A stretch of 64,000 bases of DNA from Formicarius rufipectus (Eukaryota; Chordata; Aves; Passeriformes; Formicariidae). The notes below the pieces were generated by a model, which made no database searches, was not told where the DNA came from, and saw only the letters and a program-made list of their open reading frames with translations. The position numbers and the translations under genes are program-made. Where the stretch lies: contig VXAU01000307.1 of NCBI GenBank assembly GCA_013399695.1, positions 882,884 through 946,883 of the forward strand, written 5' to 3'. This document shows positions 1 through 13,600 of the stretch, piece by piece. Within the stretch, counting starts at the first letter, position 1. Each line of letters begins with the position of its first letter.

Positions 1-1361
1 AAGAACCAATTTGGCCCTGAAGGGGAAAGGATGGGCACACAGCATGATGCTCAAGGAGCAAGTAACATGCAAAGCACCCCCATCAGCTCTGCTGTGCAGG
101 GACATTCCCTCTGTGCACCACTGCTTAGCACACATCAGCCTGACGTTTCCAGTGCTGAGATCAAACACCTTGCTGCCAATCAGGATGTCTTTGCAGAGGT
201 CAGGGCACTTTCATGCGACGCCCCAGCAAACCAGTCCCTCCTCCTGTGGGGGCTGTGGGAATCCCCCTGGTCCTGGCTCATTAAGGCACTTTCTCCCCCC
301 AGTTCTTTGTGCAGCCGGATGGAAATGTCCCTGCAACAGCAAAGAAAATCCCAGGAGCTCAAAGTTTCTGCAAAATGCTTAGCTGTCTCCAATCTTTCCA
401 CTGATTCCCGAGGGCAGGCAGGCAGGCAGGATGACCTTCTCCCAGGATTCAAGCTTTGTATATCCCGTTGGGGAAGGACACAAGCTCCATGGCCACACGG
501 AAACCAGGTCAGCAGTTCTTTCGTGTGCTGTTTCTATTGCGAGCAAAACACACACCTGGCCAGTTTTCTTGGCTGTTTTCTGAGCTGGGATCACACCACA
601 GCGCACCCCTGGCTCCCACCCAAGCCACCTTCAAGCCACTGGATCACTGCAGAGGGAGGAGGCTCCCAAAAAGCATCCCACAGGCGCAAGAATCATGGGG
701 GATGGATGGTACCTCAACAGATCAGCTGTGGGGGCACCAGGAGGACCAGTCAGTTTTCTTCCATTCCATGGCAGGCTCAGAAAGAAGGTCCTTCCAACAG
801 ACCTCACAACCTCCACCATCATTAGCCACTGATGCTTGGAAAACTCCTGAGCTATCATTGATTAATTACAGTTGAGAAATTTCTGGAAAACCCCAGAAAG
901 AGATATTCAGAAACCAAAGGGATCGCTAACTTTTGGGTGTGTGCTCTGAGCTCTCCACCCTGGGGCCTCCAGAAGTTCAGAGGATGTGGGATGGCAAGAA
1001 GTGACTGGGAGGTGGGCAAGGATAATCACAAGTCTTTGGGCTCTGATGTAATTACGATGCTCACAAATACTGTTTTGAATGTTTAAATACATTTGGTGTT
1101 ACAGCCTTCTCACCTCAGAGCTCCAACAGCTCCCCTGCATCACTGCAGTGATTACATGTTTGATGTAGGCTATTACCACTCCTTCCCAGGTGGTGATATT
1201 TCACACACACACAATCATTCCTCTGTCAGGCACTGACCTTTCTCTACCTTAAGTTCTCCCATGCCAGTTCTGTCCCATTTATGACTATTTATGATCTCTA
1301 AGGGATGCCTCATTTATTATTAAATCTGCTAGTAAGTAGCACAGTTCTCACTCTCAACTGT

Positions 1362-1535
1362 CAAAAAGAAAAAAAAAACCCAAACTTTAAAATAAAAAAA
1401 AACACAAAATAAAAACAATAAACCTCCCACTCAAAAAATTAAAACAAAAACCAAACCAAACAAAAAAACCAACCAACCAAAAAAAACCCAAACAAAAACA
1501 AACCACAAAAAATTACACAAACAAATATAAAATAA
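1362..1535. repeat. A-rich low-complexity tract
   Basis: Irregular runs of A broken by C (AAAACCAAACCAAAC, CCAACCAACC). The reverse strand gives spurious hydrophobic Phe/Val-rich reading frames. It lies in MYO5B intron 4. Confidence 0.85.
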
Positions 1536-3810
1536 GAGGATGGACCAAACAGTTGGCCACTTATCCTCAGGGCATCTCTGTCCTCTTCCATAGAAGGGCA
1601 AGAGAGAACAGAGGGTCTCTTCTCCACTCCTTGGGAAACAATGCCTGGAGTCCATCCCATCTTATTTTTCTCCCTATATGTCACCTCTGGAGAAGAAAAG
1701 CAAACCCTGAGGTGTAACACCAGCACCACCACGTTTATGGGACAGCTCTTCCGAAACCTTCTCCTCCAACCCAGTTTGAACTCTAAACAAAAGAGAAACC
1801 CCTCAGTTTTGCCCCTTCCCAAATACAAGGCTGCAGATTGTTTTTTATGTTCTGATCCCTTTCTTAGGGCAGAGTTTTAATTTTGAGGTGGTTTCTGCTG
1901 CAAAGCCCTGCTGAGCTGCAGCACAGGTCATCCCTGCAGCCCTCTGAAAACCCCCAGCCTCATTCACCAGGAGACCTAAACCCTTCCCTGCGTTTAATAC
2001 AGCACAGCATTCAGCCCTGTTTATTGTGCCAGTCTGATTTCTCTTGCATCTCTGTTGGGGGTTAATCTCTCTTTTAACTCCTGTCTGCTCTCTCATTGTA
2101 TGGCTTTAAATCCTCCTGTAAAGCTTGAAATCTGAAGTGCCATCAAAGGACATCCCCAACTGTGCCCACACTCCCACCCAAATCTATCTGCTCGTGTGCA
2201 GGGTCAATGCTGCAATTCCTGCTCTTTCCCAGCTCCTGCATCACACCCCACAGCAGGACAGGGAGCAATTGTCACCACACACAGCCCCTCTGGCACCTGC
2301 ACCTCTGCAAGACACAGATATCTCCTCTGTTGCTGCAGGCAAGCAGTGATTTTTACACTTTGAGACATGTTTTTGACAGTGCAATGCAAAGCCTGGGTGC
2401 ACTACCTTCCAATGAAAGCGGAAAGCCACTACTAAACAGAGTTTAGAGTTTCTGCCTGCAGTCCAAGTGTTTGAGTACTTAGTGTCTGAAACACCACGTG
2501 GGCAGTGGGGCTGGACAGGGGAGACATTCTACTTCCATATAGCTTCTGATTTAGAAATCACACAATAAACACTGACCCTGGTTTGAATTGCAGACACTGG
2601 GGATTATCTGGTACCCACAGAGCTGCAGTTCAGACCAGATATGCAGAAGCTGAACTCAACCCATCAAATCACTCCTGCATTTCTTGTTTTGTGCCTTCTG
2701 CAAGAACTATCAACAGCACTGTGAGGGGATCCTCACACAGGGAGGGAGGAACCTACAACCTAACCAACTAATTACAGGAACACTTGCTTTGCCACTGACA
2801 TTGCAAGGGTCAGGTAAGGTCTGCAGAGCCCTTTCATGCTCCTGGAAAAGCATTAAAATGACCTGCATTTCCAATTCAGCAATTATACATGGATCAGATC
2901 AAGATGTTTGTGCCTGGCCACATGGAACAGCTTTGCAGACATCATGCATCTGTGAAAGCATCAGCTTGATGGATGCACAAGGGAATAAAGACCAAGGCAC
3001 TTCACCCAGTCCATGCACTCAGCCTTTCACAAGTCCTTTAGTACCTGAGATCTTTTTCAAGGTAAGTCTTGAACACTGAAATTATTTGGTGTTTATTATC
3101 TGACACAGGCTGCCATGTCACACCTGTTAAGAGGTCCACAAAGGTGAGATAATGTTCCTATCCCTGTGAGATCCAGATGTGCTAACTGGAAAACACACAG
3201 AACATACAGCAAGGGTGGTTACAGTACCCTCAATTTGTGAATTGAGTAAAATCACCTTTACTACCTGCTCCCTGCTTTTGAAAGATGTTTGACAGCCTTG
3301 GAGGACCCATTTTTCTGCTCCACCACCCACAGCAGTGCTGTTCATATGACACACCTCTCTCACCTAGTGCTGTTCAATTCTGTACGTTCAATATTTCACT
3401 AAGTAAAATGCATTATTTTTATTTTTAAAAAAAAAGGTATTATGAAACCTTACTTGGACTAGCACCTCCTGACGAGTGCCCAGAGTGAACCCAGCTGGTA
3501 CAAAAGGAAGAGACAGGGGCCAAGGAGAGCAAAGCCACACAAATATATTCACTGCTGAAGCACACTGCAGTGATTCTCCTAACAGACTCAGCTCAGCATC
3601 AGGAGATGACACATACTGACAACTTGAGCTGGCTGAGAAAAGCTGGGAAAAGGAAAAATGGAGCCACAGACAGGAAAGGAAATAGAGCTCCCAAAGGGGG
3701 GGAAGGGGGAGCAGGTGTTGCACTGTCACCACCCAAACTTTGGTCACCTCCATGGAGCTGGAAACAGCTGATGGGACACATTCGTGGAAATGGACATGAG
3801 TTACAGCATG

Positions 3811-4258
3811 AATCACGGAATCTTTAAGCTTGGAAAAGACATCCCAGACCACTGAGTCCAATGCCAGTCTTGTCCTTGAGCCCATAGCACTGAGTGCCAC
3901 GCCACATCCACCTGGTGCTTGGACACTTCCAGGGGTGGGGACTCCAAACCATCCTGGGCAGCCTCTTCCTATGTCTGACCACCTTTCCAGGGAGAAATTC
4001 CTCCTGCTGTCCCACCTGAACATCTCCTGGTCATTCCCTCTGCTCCTGTCCATGTTGCCTGGGAGAAGATCTCAACCCTCCCCTGGATCCACCAGGGAGC
4101 TGGAGGAGTGAGAAGGTCCCCCCTCGAGTCTCCTTTTCTGCAGGCTGAGCCCCCCCAGCTCCCTCCCAGCTCCTTCCCAGCTCCATTCGCTTCCCTGGAC
4201 ACGCTCCAGCACATCAGTGTCATTCCTGAGTTGAAGGGCCCAAAACTGGGCAAAGAAG
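3811..4258 (-). mobile_element. CR1 LINE 3' fragment
   Basis: On the minus strand this reads as the 3' end of a CR1 retrotransposon, finishing in the usual tail next to the plus-strand text cggaatctttaagcttggaa. It includes the remnants CTTCTCACTCCTCCAG and GGAATTTCTCCCTGG typical of CR1 3' regions. It is 5'-truncated, as CR1 copies nearly always are, and has no intact ORF. It lies in MYO5B intron 4, antisense to nothing else. Confidence 0.85.
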
Positions 4259-7200
4259 AGAAGCAGAGAAGTGTGAAACAACCCCAGCTCTCGTGTGGAA
4301 ACCTGCTGGTCAGAATGGCTTCAGCAGAAACACAGGTTTCAAGGGGAATTTTTGCTCCTGCCCAGAGCAGTGACACACCAGGAAATCAGAGCTGCTGCCA
4401 GGATGTGGGCACACAAGGGATCCTTTTGTTCCTCTTACGAGAAAAGCAAGAAGCAACCAGCCAGGGCACCAGCGGCTGTGCTGCCTCTCCCCTGTGCCCG
4501 TGGCAGAGCTTCCAGTCTGCTTTCAGGAGTGCACACACCTCCTGCAGCCCCCAAAGGTGTGACAGGCACCGACAGCCCCTGCAGCTCCCCAGCACAGAGG
4601 CCATGCCCAGGGGAGGGGGTGGCTGCACTGCCCTGCAGGCGATGTGTGCCCCACAGCACTCACTGCTCTGCACCCCACAGCCTCAGCTATTGAGAAGAGA
4701 TCACTGAACAAGCCCTCCTTCCACTCATCCCAGCACTTGACTCCACCACCTGCAGTAGGAGCACTTGGTGCAAATTAACTCAGGGTTGTGTGTTTTGCTT
4801 AAAACAACACTATTTCAGTGGATGCAGGGCATTTAGTCTCACACTGGGTTTGCAGGGAGTTTCTAAAGAGCTGGTCACTGTAAAAATTAGAGGCTGTCAC
4901 ACGTGAATTTTAATCACTTGCCTTTCTTCCTTTTTTTTAAAGCTGTTTTACATGCAGCTGCTACAAAGCAATTCTCTGCAAAACATCCTCTTTGGGAAAA
5001 GATCCTATTTAAATGGGAGTTTTAACACGTGCTGAAAACACTGTAGGTGTTCAGATGCTTCGTGAACTACTTTGACTCAAAAAGGCATCAAATACTGCTG
5101 TATGCCCTTTGCAACCCCTTGGCCAGCTCACTCACAGCTTTTTTTCCACCTTTTTTTTTTTTTCCCCTCCCCTCTCCCCCTTTTAAATTGGCATTTTCTG
5201 ATTACAGAACAAAACCAAACACAGGACCCAGCACAGTCAACTGTGAAGGTGCCCCCAGTCCCATCTCATGGACACCACTGGCTGCAGGCAGGTGAGAAGG
5301 CACAGGAGGACTTCACCAGCACTTGTACACCACCAGCATCTGTAGCTCTGCCCTGGCACCCTGTCCCTACATGGCCATGGCACACTAGAACCTCACAGAA
5401 TTAAAAATCTAATTACCTCAATTTTTCTCATTTAACAGAGAGCCTTAGATTTTGTGCCCTTTTCCCTACTCGACCCCGTTCAATCACTTCCACTGTTCCT
5501 TCCCAGTGTGCTCGAGGTCACTAATGAAGCTAAAATATTCAGAAGACCCAGAAGACTATTTTCCTGCTCTCAATCACACTGCAAGTTTGACCTTCTGTGA
5601 TGCCAGGCTGGAGTTTTATTCCTGGTCTGTAGGGAGCACCAGATATAATCCAATTGTTTAGAAGCTCAGACACAGCCACAGAAGTGATGTTTTGGCCACA
5701 GATTAACATCCTCACAGACCTTCACCCTGCTGGCTGAGCTGTCCAAGCACCCTTCTCCCACCTCATGTGCACTCCAATTGCCCAAAGCTGAGCTGCAGGT
5801 ACAAGGCAACCCACAGAGTCAGTATTTCAGCTAAAAAAAGGGCAAAAAGCAGCCCTGTTCAACGCACTTTATGCACCACACATGAGCCATGCCATCCACA
5901 CACCTTCCTCAAGCAGCTCCACCTTGCTCCTTGGAGCACTGCAGAGGGAAAAGCTCGGATCAAACCATGGAGAATACAACTTCCACTCAGAAGCCTTCAG
6001 ATTTCACACAAAGTGTGCTACATTTTAAGGCACATTTTAAATAAACAGGTAGATTCCTGTAATCCATGCCCCAATCTCCTCTCAGCCCCGTTTGAAACCC
6101 TCTTTTGTACCAAAACCTGCAATTACCATAATAACAGCCCAAAACAGAAAGCACTAAAGGAGAACTGAACTCCAAGCATCTTAAGAGCTTTGAACGTGGT
6201 TATTTTCTTGTCCCCTTGAAAACAGAGCAGTCTTAATCACACAGAGACAGCAGTTATCAATTATAAGTCACTGTCAAAAGTAGCTTTGTTCTGATAAGCA
6301 GGAAAGCAGAGTTAAGCATCTTTGTCTAGAGCTCTCTGTTAACCCACTGCCTGCAACATTACACTGGGGTGTGGGGAAACACTGTGTTCCCCAGCACCAA
6401 CTTCAGTTTCAGAAAAGCAAGTTGTTGCCTTATATTTTAGACACCAGCCCAGAAAAATCCACGAGTCCTGCCCACGTTGGTCAGCAAAACCTTGATATGT
6501 TCCAAAAAAACCCTATGCAGCTTGCTGCTCAGCCTGGATTTGCACAAGGACAAAATCCCAAGCCTCCCTCTTTGGACAGACAGCTCCCCAGGTTCCTGAA
6601 TTCTTCTCCAAGTGGATTTGCCCAAAGCACAAGCACTTGCAGGACTGAATTGCAAGCTGGACTCTCGTTTGGGTACAACCCATCTGATGATCTCTGCTCA
6701 GGGTAGCGCTACTCCAGATGCATCTCTGCATTGATCTCTGGCACATCTCTGACTAGAAATGCATCCTAACTCATGACTAAAGCCCAGACACAGCAGAAAA
6801 CAGGTTGCAACCCCTGGAAAATGGTTCAGTGCTTAGTGTTGCTATTAAAATCCAGGGCTGCACAAAAGTCTCAGCTAATCCATAACCAAACACAAACACA
6901 CTGTGTGAGTCCAGACAACTGTAATAAAATGATGCCTGGTGCAACAACTTTCAGCTGCCTTCAAAACTCTCTTTTAGATCATGACTTATCTGCTAAGAAC
7001 AAAATCCTACATCTGTCCTCAGCAACACAACAAACACAAAAATAAATGAAGTAAAACTCCCACCACATCCATCTGGTGAAGATACTGCTTTGAAGGATCC
7101 ATAAATATCTCCAAATATCTGCCAGTCACCTCCTAATTCAGCATCTCCATAAAAACAACAAACATTCGGTTTAGCTTGATTATCTCACCAAATAATCTGA

Positions 7201-7485
7201 AATGTGGTTTCCTCTAAGCTATTAAACATGGCATTTGCAGACTGGTTTGAACTTCTTCCAGGAGGATCATCCAAGCAGCAGCAGCAGGAGGAGGATCCCT
7301 GTCTGCATCAGGGCTGCACCAAATCAGTGCAGGAACACCTGAGTTCCTGAGGACCACAGAGAGCTCCATCAGCACAGCAGTCTTGGCAAGCAATGAAGGG
7401 TCAAGCCAGCAACCAGAATTCCACCACCTCACCACGTAATTGCAATACTGAATCGCATCTTTTCCCACTCTGAGCACCCACTCAC

Positions 7486-7630
7486 CTGGCCATCTGCTTA
7501 TAGGCTTCCTCAGCCACTGCAAAGATGTGGGGATCCATGTCCCCCATGTTTTGGCCACTGTATGCATAGATGACATCTTGTTCATAGATTGGCAGCTGCT
7601 CATATGGGTTGATGGCCACCAGCACGATAC
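7486..7630 (-). CDS. MYO5B: MYO5B coding exon 4
   Basis: 145 bases. The acceptor is TTCTTAG before GTATCGTG and the donor is GTGAGTG. It encodes G-IVLVAINPYEQLP then DVIYAYSGQNMGDMDPHIF and AEEAYKQMA, and ends two bases into the next codon (AG, expected Arg). It is the last exon of MYO5B in the window. Residue 120, glycine in the class V myosins I recall (PIYG), is glutamate here. Otherwise the exon is close to human MYO5B. Confidence 0.97.
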
Positions 7631-10600
7631 CTAAGAACAGACAAATAGGCAGGAATGTCACAAACCAAGCAAGTAGTTAATATTTCAGGATTTTCAGGGC
7701 TTGCATTAGTTGTTTCAATCAGTTTTTTGAAAGATGATGCTTGAAGGGAATCAAAAGGATAAGGAGTGAATGGGGACAGACTCCTAAATCTTCTCTCAGC
7801 ATCTGCTGTAAAGGGCTATGCTCTGATAATAAGGCAGTGAGCTCTGGAATAGCTACAGAGGAGGCATGCAAAACTGGTGATAAGGGGAAAAATTTGTAGT
7901 AACTTTCACTGTGTGCAGGAACAGTGAGGAAAACTAAATACAGCCTGAGCCATCACTTCAGAAAAGCAACCAAAGCTCTGCTAGACCCAAACAAATGTGC
8001 TGGGTTTTCCCCTGGCTTAAACCTCAAGTGAAAGCAAACAACAAAGAATGTACCCAAATCAAACTGAGACGCATAAATCATAGGAAAGGAATGCCAGAGC
8101 CTGCTTTTAATGTCTGCCTCCTCTCCAGCTCTAGGAATGCCATGCCTGCCCGGGGGAGGCAGTGAGCCTTGGGGTTAGAGAGAGGCACTCCCTGTGTGCT
8201 GGAGGGAAAAAGTCTGCACCCAAGCACTGACAAAAGCCCACCTCTGAAGCACCTTCAGGTTTTGCAGGTTTAAACTGTTATTGTGAGGAGCTCCGGGGAG
8301 CAGGGGGGCTGGTGGGACTAGGCACCAGCCAATTCAGGGCTTGGGCACCCTCAAGGTGGAGCAGAGCATGGGTACTCTCAGCTGGCAGCAAACACAAGGA
8401 GGTGTGCCTTAACCTGCCATGGAATGTAAAGGTCAGCTTGGTCACCTGCCTCTGCAGGACATCAACCCAGCTGCTTCAGCCCCCCATGCCCTGCTCCTGC
8501 CTGTTTGCTTCCTGCTTCTCTTAGGGCCATGCCTCAACTTCCCTTAGTCACCAAAACCAACCAACCCCAACCTGAAGGGCTCAGATAAGCACTTTTCTGC
8601 TCTTCTAAACCAGCTTATAACCCAAGCATGGGGTACTTTGCACCCAGGCAGAGCTCCATAGCTAAAACTACACCTGCTAAGCCCAAAGCCCTTTATCTTC
8701 ATTAACGTGATGCTGTGCTTGAGGTCGTCTCCTCCCTTCAAGCATTTCCTCAACAATCCTACACTGAAACACTTAATCACAGCTGCTCACAACAGGCTTA
8801 ACCCCACCACACAAATGGCCCCACAGACCTTGCTGAAATCCTGCAGCTCATCACAGGACAAGAGGGAACAGCTTCAGACTGACACGGAGCAGGGTCAGAT
8901 GGGATATTGTGATGGAATTCCTGTCTGTGAGGGTGGTGAAGCACTGGGACAGGTTGGGCAGGGAAGCTGTGGCTGCCCCTGGATCCCTGGGAGTGTCCAA
9001 GGCCAGGATGGACGGGGCTTGGAGCAACCAGGGCTGGTGGAAGGTGCCCCTGCTCATGGCAGGGGGTGGAACTGGGTGAGCTTTACGGTCCCTTCCAACC
9101 CAAACCATTTTGGAATTTTATGAGTTGCCTTTTTTTTCTTTTAAATTTTTTAGGTTGTGATTTGTTGCTATCCCTTCATAGGTGTCTGCTGTCCTGAACA
9201 GCTTTGGCAAGCCACCCCCTCCAAAAATGACAAACCTAAGTTCACACCTGCCCTCCTTCCACACCTTGAATTCAAGGATTAGATCACACCTAAAGCCATT
9301 AAGAAGAGAAGCACAGGAAGGTTTTTTGCAGTCTTTCAGGAGGAAAACCCGCTGTGAACATTTCTCATTTGGATCACACTTTCTGGCACGCTACTCTTCT
9401 TTGGTGGTGTGGTGTATCCTAAGTTTCCCCTGTAGGTACTGTCAAGCAAAAGCAAAACTGGCCTCAAATTCACCTGACAAGATGCTCCCACCCAGAGCTG
9501 AATGCAACACCAGCTGCTGTGGAACTGGACCAACTGGACCATGAGCTCAGGAAGTTCAGAGTGCACCAACCCTCAAAAACCACCTCTGGTTTTACAAACT
9601 AAAGTAAATTAAACTAAACTACAGTTTGTTGGCACAAACCTGTGATTCCCACCCACCCCAAAAATCACAGCCCCCAGACTTTCCTTATGCTGCAGGCTCT
9701 GGTTTGTGGTCTTTGTGGACCCACAGCTCTCCAGGGGCTGAATGAGTGGCCTGGACACTCACCACAGTACGTGTAGATGTGGTTGGACTCGAGGAACCTG
9801 ACTTTGAGGTTGTGCAGGACTGCAGGTTCGTGCAGGTAGCTGAGGGCTGTCAGGTCATTCTCTCCCACCAGGATATCTGGATTGCGTAGGAAAGGCAGCT
9901 CATTTCCTTGGAGGTCAATGGGATATTCGTAGAGCTGAAGAGACACACATGAGGAACTTGAGAACACAAAGAACAGCTCCTTTAAGGTCTTATGACTTAT
10001 CCAATCATAACTCCATCCTGATACCACAGAATACTTACACATCCTGCTCTCAGTGAAATTAAAAGACTCTTTGTGCTAAATGCCACAGGGACCTGGATGA
10101 CACACTACCAGGTGACAGGTCACTCCTCTGATAAACAGCTTTGAGGTGGCCAACACAAGCTCCTTCAGGGACACCGATGGTCCAGAAGCACCAACCTGAG
10201 CATACCTGAGTTGTCTGCAGGCCAGCCTTGGAGCAAGAAACCTTTAGCAAGCTCTGAGCAGTAACAGGAACCATACAGAAAACCACAGCTTCATCTTGTC
10301 TAAGCATCTTCGTGCTCTTTGGAAAGATGCCTCATTTCAAACTGGACCACGCTCTCACCATCAGAGCGACTTCTCATTTTCAATTCAAGTTACTTCCATA
10401 CCCAAAAACTGACACCCCTTCAGGCAGAGAGGACATGGAGAATTGTGGAGCCCCTGCTGCTGCAGTGTCTGAGCAGCCACTTCATGCTGCTGAAGTTACC
10501 CATATGGGCAGCCTTATGCTACTCTTGACTCACCCCCAAGTGAGCAGCAGGGTCACCAACTAAGGAAAAACTGCCATTCTTTTTCACTGTGGAGGAAAAA

Positions 10601-13600
10601 AACATTCCTGTGATGTTGCTTCCCACAGGGTGTCTCAGGAAGGGGTCCTGGTGCTCAGGTCCCAGCAGAAGGGAAGAATCCCAGTTTGCAAGCAGAAGGG
10701 CACCAGTACCTCTGCACTGGCACTGGGCAAACAGCACAAGGGAAGCTGACCCAGGCGCACGAGGACAGGGGCTCTCAGCACATCTGACAACCTCGAACTG
10801 GTTAAATTCTCCAATTCCATGTTGTCAATGCCAATTTTCAAGAGTTTGCACTCAGTCTCACATCTTGATGGCAAACACACCAGGGATGCCGTGTGATATT
10901 TGAAAGTCAGCTCTTCATTCAGAGGGAGTACTCTTCCATACAAAGCAGAGCCAGACACCACAAAACCCATGAAAACTCACTTAAAGCACAAGGACAAAAG
11001 GGAAGCACTAAACTGTTGGGTAATGCATGTTGGCTGCCAGGAACAAAAGGCTTACAACAGCTTCAAATCCCCTGAAGATATGTACTCTGGGTCTCTCCAA
11101 TCTGATGGACAGGAATGTTCTTTCCCTTTCCTGAAGCTTTTCAGTCCAACATGACCTGGATACAGGCAGGGCTTCATACAGAAAAGCATCAAACAGGATG
11201 ATCCCAGGGACCTTGGGTGTCTTGCACAGCACCAAAATGAGATGTGTCATACTTCACTATGACAGGAACATCATTATCAAGTTACCACCTACAACACTTA
11301 GAAATCCTTTCGTCTCCCTGTACTTTAACGTTGCTGATCCTCAACACAGCTGCACAAAAAGATTAGACCTTGCAGGACAGCTCAGCCTCGTTGGTTTCCA
11401 GAGAAATATCCAGATTTAAGAGGAGTGGGGGAAGAATCCCCTCCCAAGTACTAAAACTGCTGGAGATCTCAACCAGAAACGAAGGATGGAGGTTCCAGCA
11501 CTGAGAAACATGAGCAGATGCGCTTTGGCAGCCTGAGCACTGTAAGTGGTAGGACCCAGGTCTGGGGCTCCCAACATGAGAAGGACGTGGAGCTGCTGGA
11601 GAGAGTCCAGAGGAGGCCCCGGAGATGCTGCAGGGCTGGAGCCCCTCTGCTCTGGAGCCAGGCTGGGAGAGCTGGGGGGGCTCACCTGGAGCAGAGAAGG
11701 CTCCAGGGACACCTGAGAGCCCCTTGCAGAGCCTAAAGGGGCTCCAGGAGAGCTGGAGAGGGACTGGGGACAAGGGCTGGAGGGACAGGACACAGGGAAT
11801 GGCTTCCCAGTGCCAGAGGGCAGGGATGGGTGGGATATTGGGAAGGAATTGGTGTCTGTGAGGGTGGAGAGGCCCTGGCACAGGGTGGGCAGAGAAGCTG
11901 TGGCTGTCCCTGGATCCCTGGGAGTGTCCAAGGGCAGGTTGGATGGGGCTTGGAGCACCCTGGGCTGGTGGGAGGTGTCCCTGCCCATGGCAGGGGTGGG
12001 ACTGGATGGTCTTTAAGGTCCCTTCCAACCCAAACCATTCTATGGTTCTACGATGATTCTCTGCCTGGTACTTCCAAGGGATAGTGAGGTGGCATCTGTG
12101 CATCTCTTCATGCAGATTTTTCATCCTGGAGGGTAAAGAACACACCTCCAAGAGTAGGGTCATCCATCTTTTACCCTCCGGAGGAAGCTTCCCTATGCCG
12201 GAAGAGAAAATTGGGGAGGATGGCAAAAGCAGCTGAGGCTGAGCCAGGAAAAAGCCACAGCACTGATCACTCGGTACAGATTCCAGCATCAGTGAGTTTC
12301 TCTGCAACCCTGGCACACGCACACACCAACAGTCTGTACCTGAGCTGCTGAGAGAGAAAAATTTTTCTGTTGAACAGTCTCATCAACCACATCTCGATCC
12401 TGTTCTCCACCTTCCCTCTAAGAAATATGGTGAAAATATTCCCTGCAGTGTGGAAATGGTTGGCTGGAAGTGGATGGGAATTACCTGCCCTCCTTGGAGC
12501 ACATTCAGTCTGGAGTACGTGGTCTCTATTAAATCTTTTTAAGCAACAAAGCAGAACACCCTACAGACAACTGAGGAACCCCTACCTGCTCTGTGAAGAA
12601 AGCTGGTTTAGGTGAAATTCTTCATGAAAAATGCATTTATTCTTCCTGCTGCACCAGGTACCTTGTGGTGGGTACACAACACAGCTGCTCCCTTCCCATA
12701 ACGCACGAACATTTGCAGCTGATGCAAATGTCATGGTTAGCTTCATCTGCATTCCCTGCTGTCACCCAAAGTCCCACTCCATGAGCTTTCCATGCTGGAC
12801 AGAAAGCAGCTGCCCTTCCCCAGCCTCCATCCTGCTTTGGGAATGATTTATTGCTGGCTGCTTGTGCATTTGGAAGCAGTGCCTGCTAGAAAACATCTAC
12901 ATTTAAATGAGTTTTTGTGTTTTTGTCTTTTAAAGCTATTTGTTTAAAAATAAAATGGAGATGAAAAAATGAGTTTACATAGGATTATACTTAAAGAGAA
13001 AAACAAAGGCATATAGAGAAAGATGTTGCACAGCAGTGACTTCTGTGCTCTGTGTGATTGCTCCATTGGTACCCAAGGCTGAGTAGATGCCACCAGCCGT
13101 GCCCTTCACAGTTTGTTCAGCAGCAAAGAGCATAAACTGGTATTTCTAACATATTGCTGCTATTAAAATACATTCTGATATCACAGACTAATGCAAGTTT
13201 GCCAGGAGATGAAAAGAGATGATGGAGGTCAAGGACTTTTCTCACAGCCTACTTCTACACAAGTATCTAGGGAGGCAGCAGGCAGGGAAAATCTGGAAGT
13301 GCTAAGGCAATAAAACACATTTTAAACTACATCACAGAAACAGTGAGATGGTTCAGGCTTCTTCACACATTAATTTGAAGCTTTAAATTACTAAAAAGAA
13401 TAACGACGTTCAAAAGCTTACAGTTTCATCTTCAAGTTTCAGCTGGAGGCTTTTATCTCCCTCTTTGTAATCCTTGATAATTTCTGCCGATCTCCAAACT
13501 TCATCAGGGTCAGGAATCCAAACTCGAGTGTACTGCAGAGGCGGGGAGAAAGAAAGAAGAAGTTTGAACAGGAGAAAACCTCAGGAAATTAAATGAGAAA

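Larger units (their letters stand above)
1..7485 (-). other. MYO5B: MYO5B intron 4 (partial)
   Basis: Non-coding as far as I can see. It contains one CR1 fragment (3811-4258), the A-rich tract at 1362-1535 and a poly-T run near 5150-5163. Open frames here are short, lack homology that I recognise and match no myosin exon. The next MYO5B exon must lie beyond the left edge. Confidence 0.8.

Noticed and set aside
1439..1828. Hydrophobic 129-codon minus-strand frame
   Set aside because: The hydrophobic end is the complement of the A/C-rich tract at 1362-1535; no start context or homology.
11363..12322. 319-codon open frame on the minus strand
   Set aside because: It is the antisense of a CR1 3' region plus flanking sequence. 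The same Pro/Ser-rich peptide recurs wherever this CR1 subfamily occurs (for example 25552-25798 and 56511-57119), so it is a repeat artefact.
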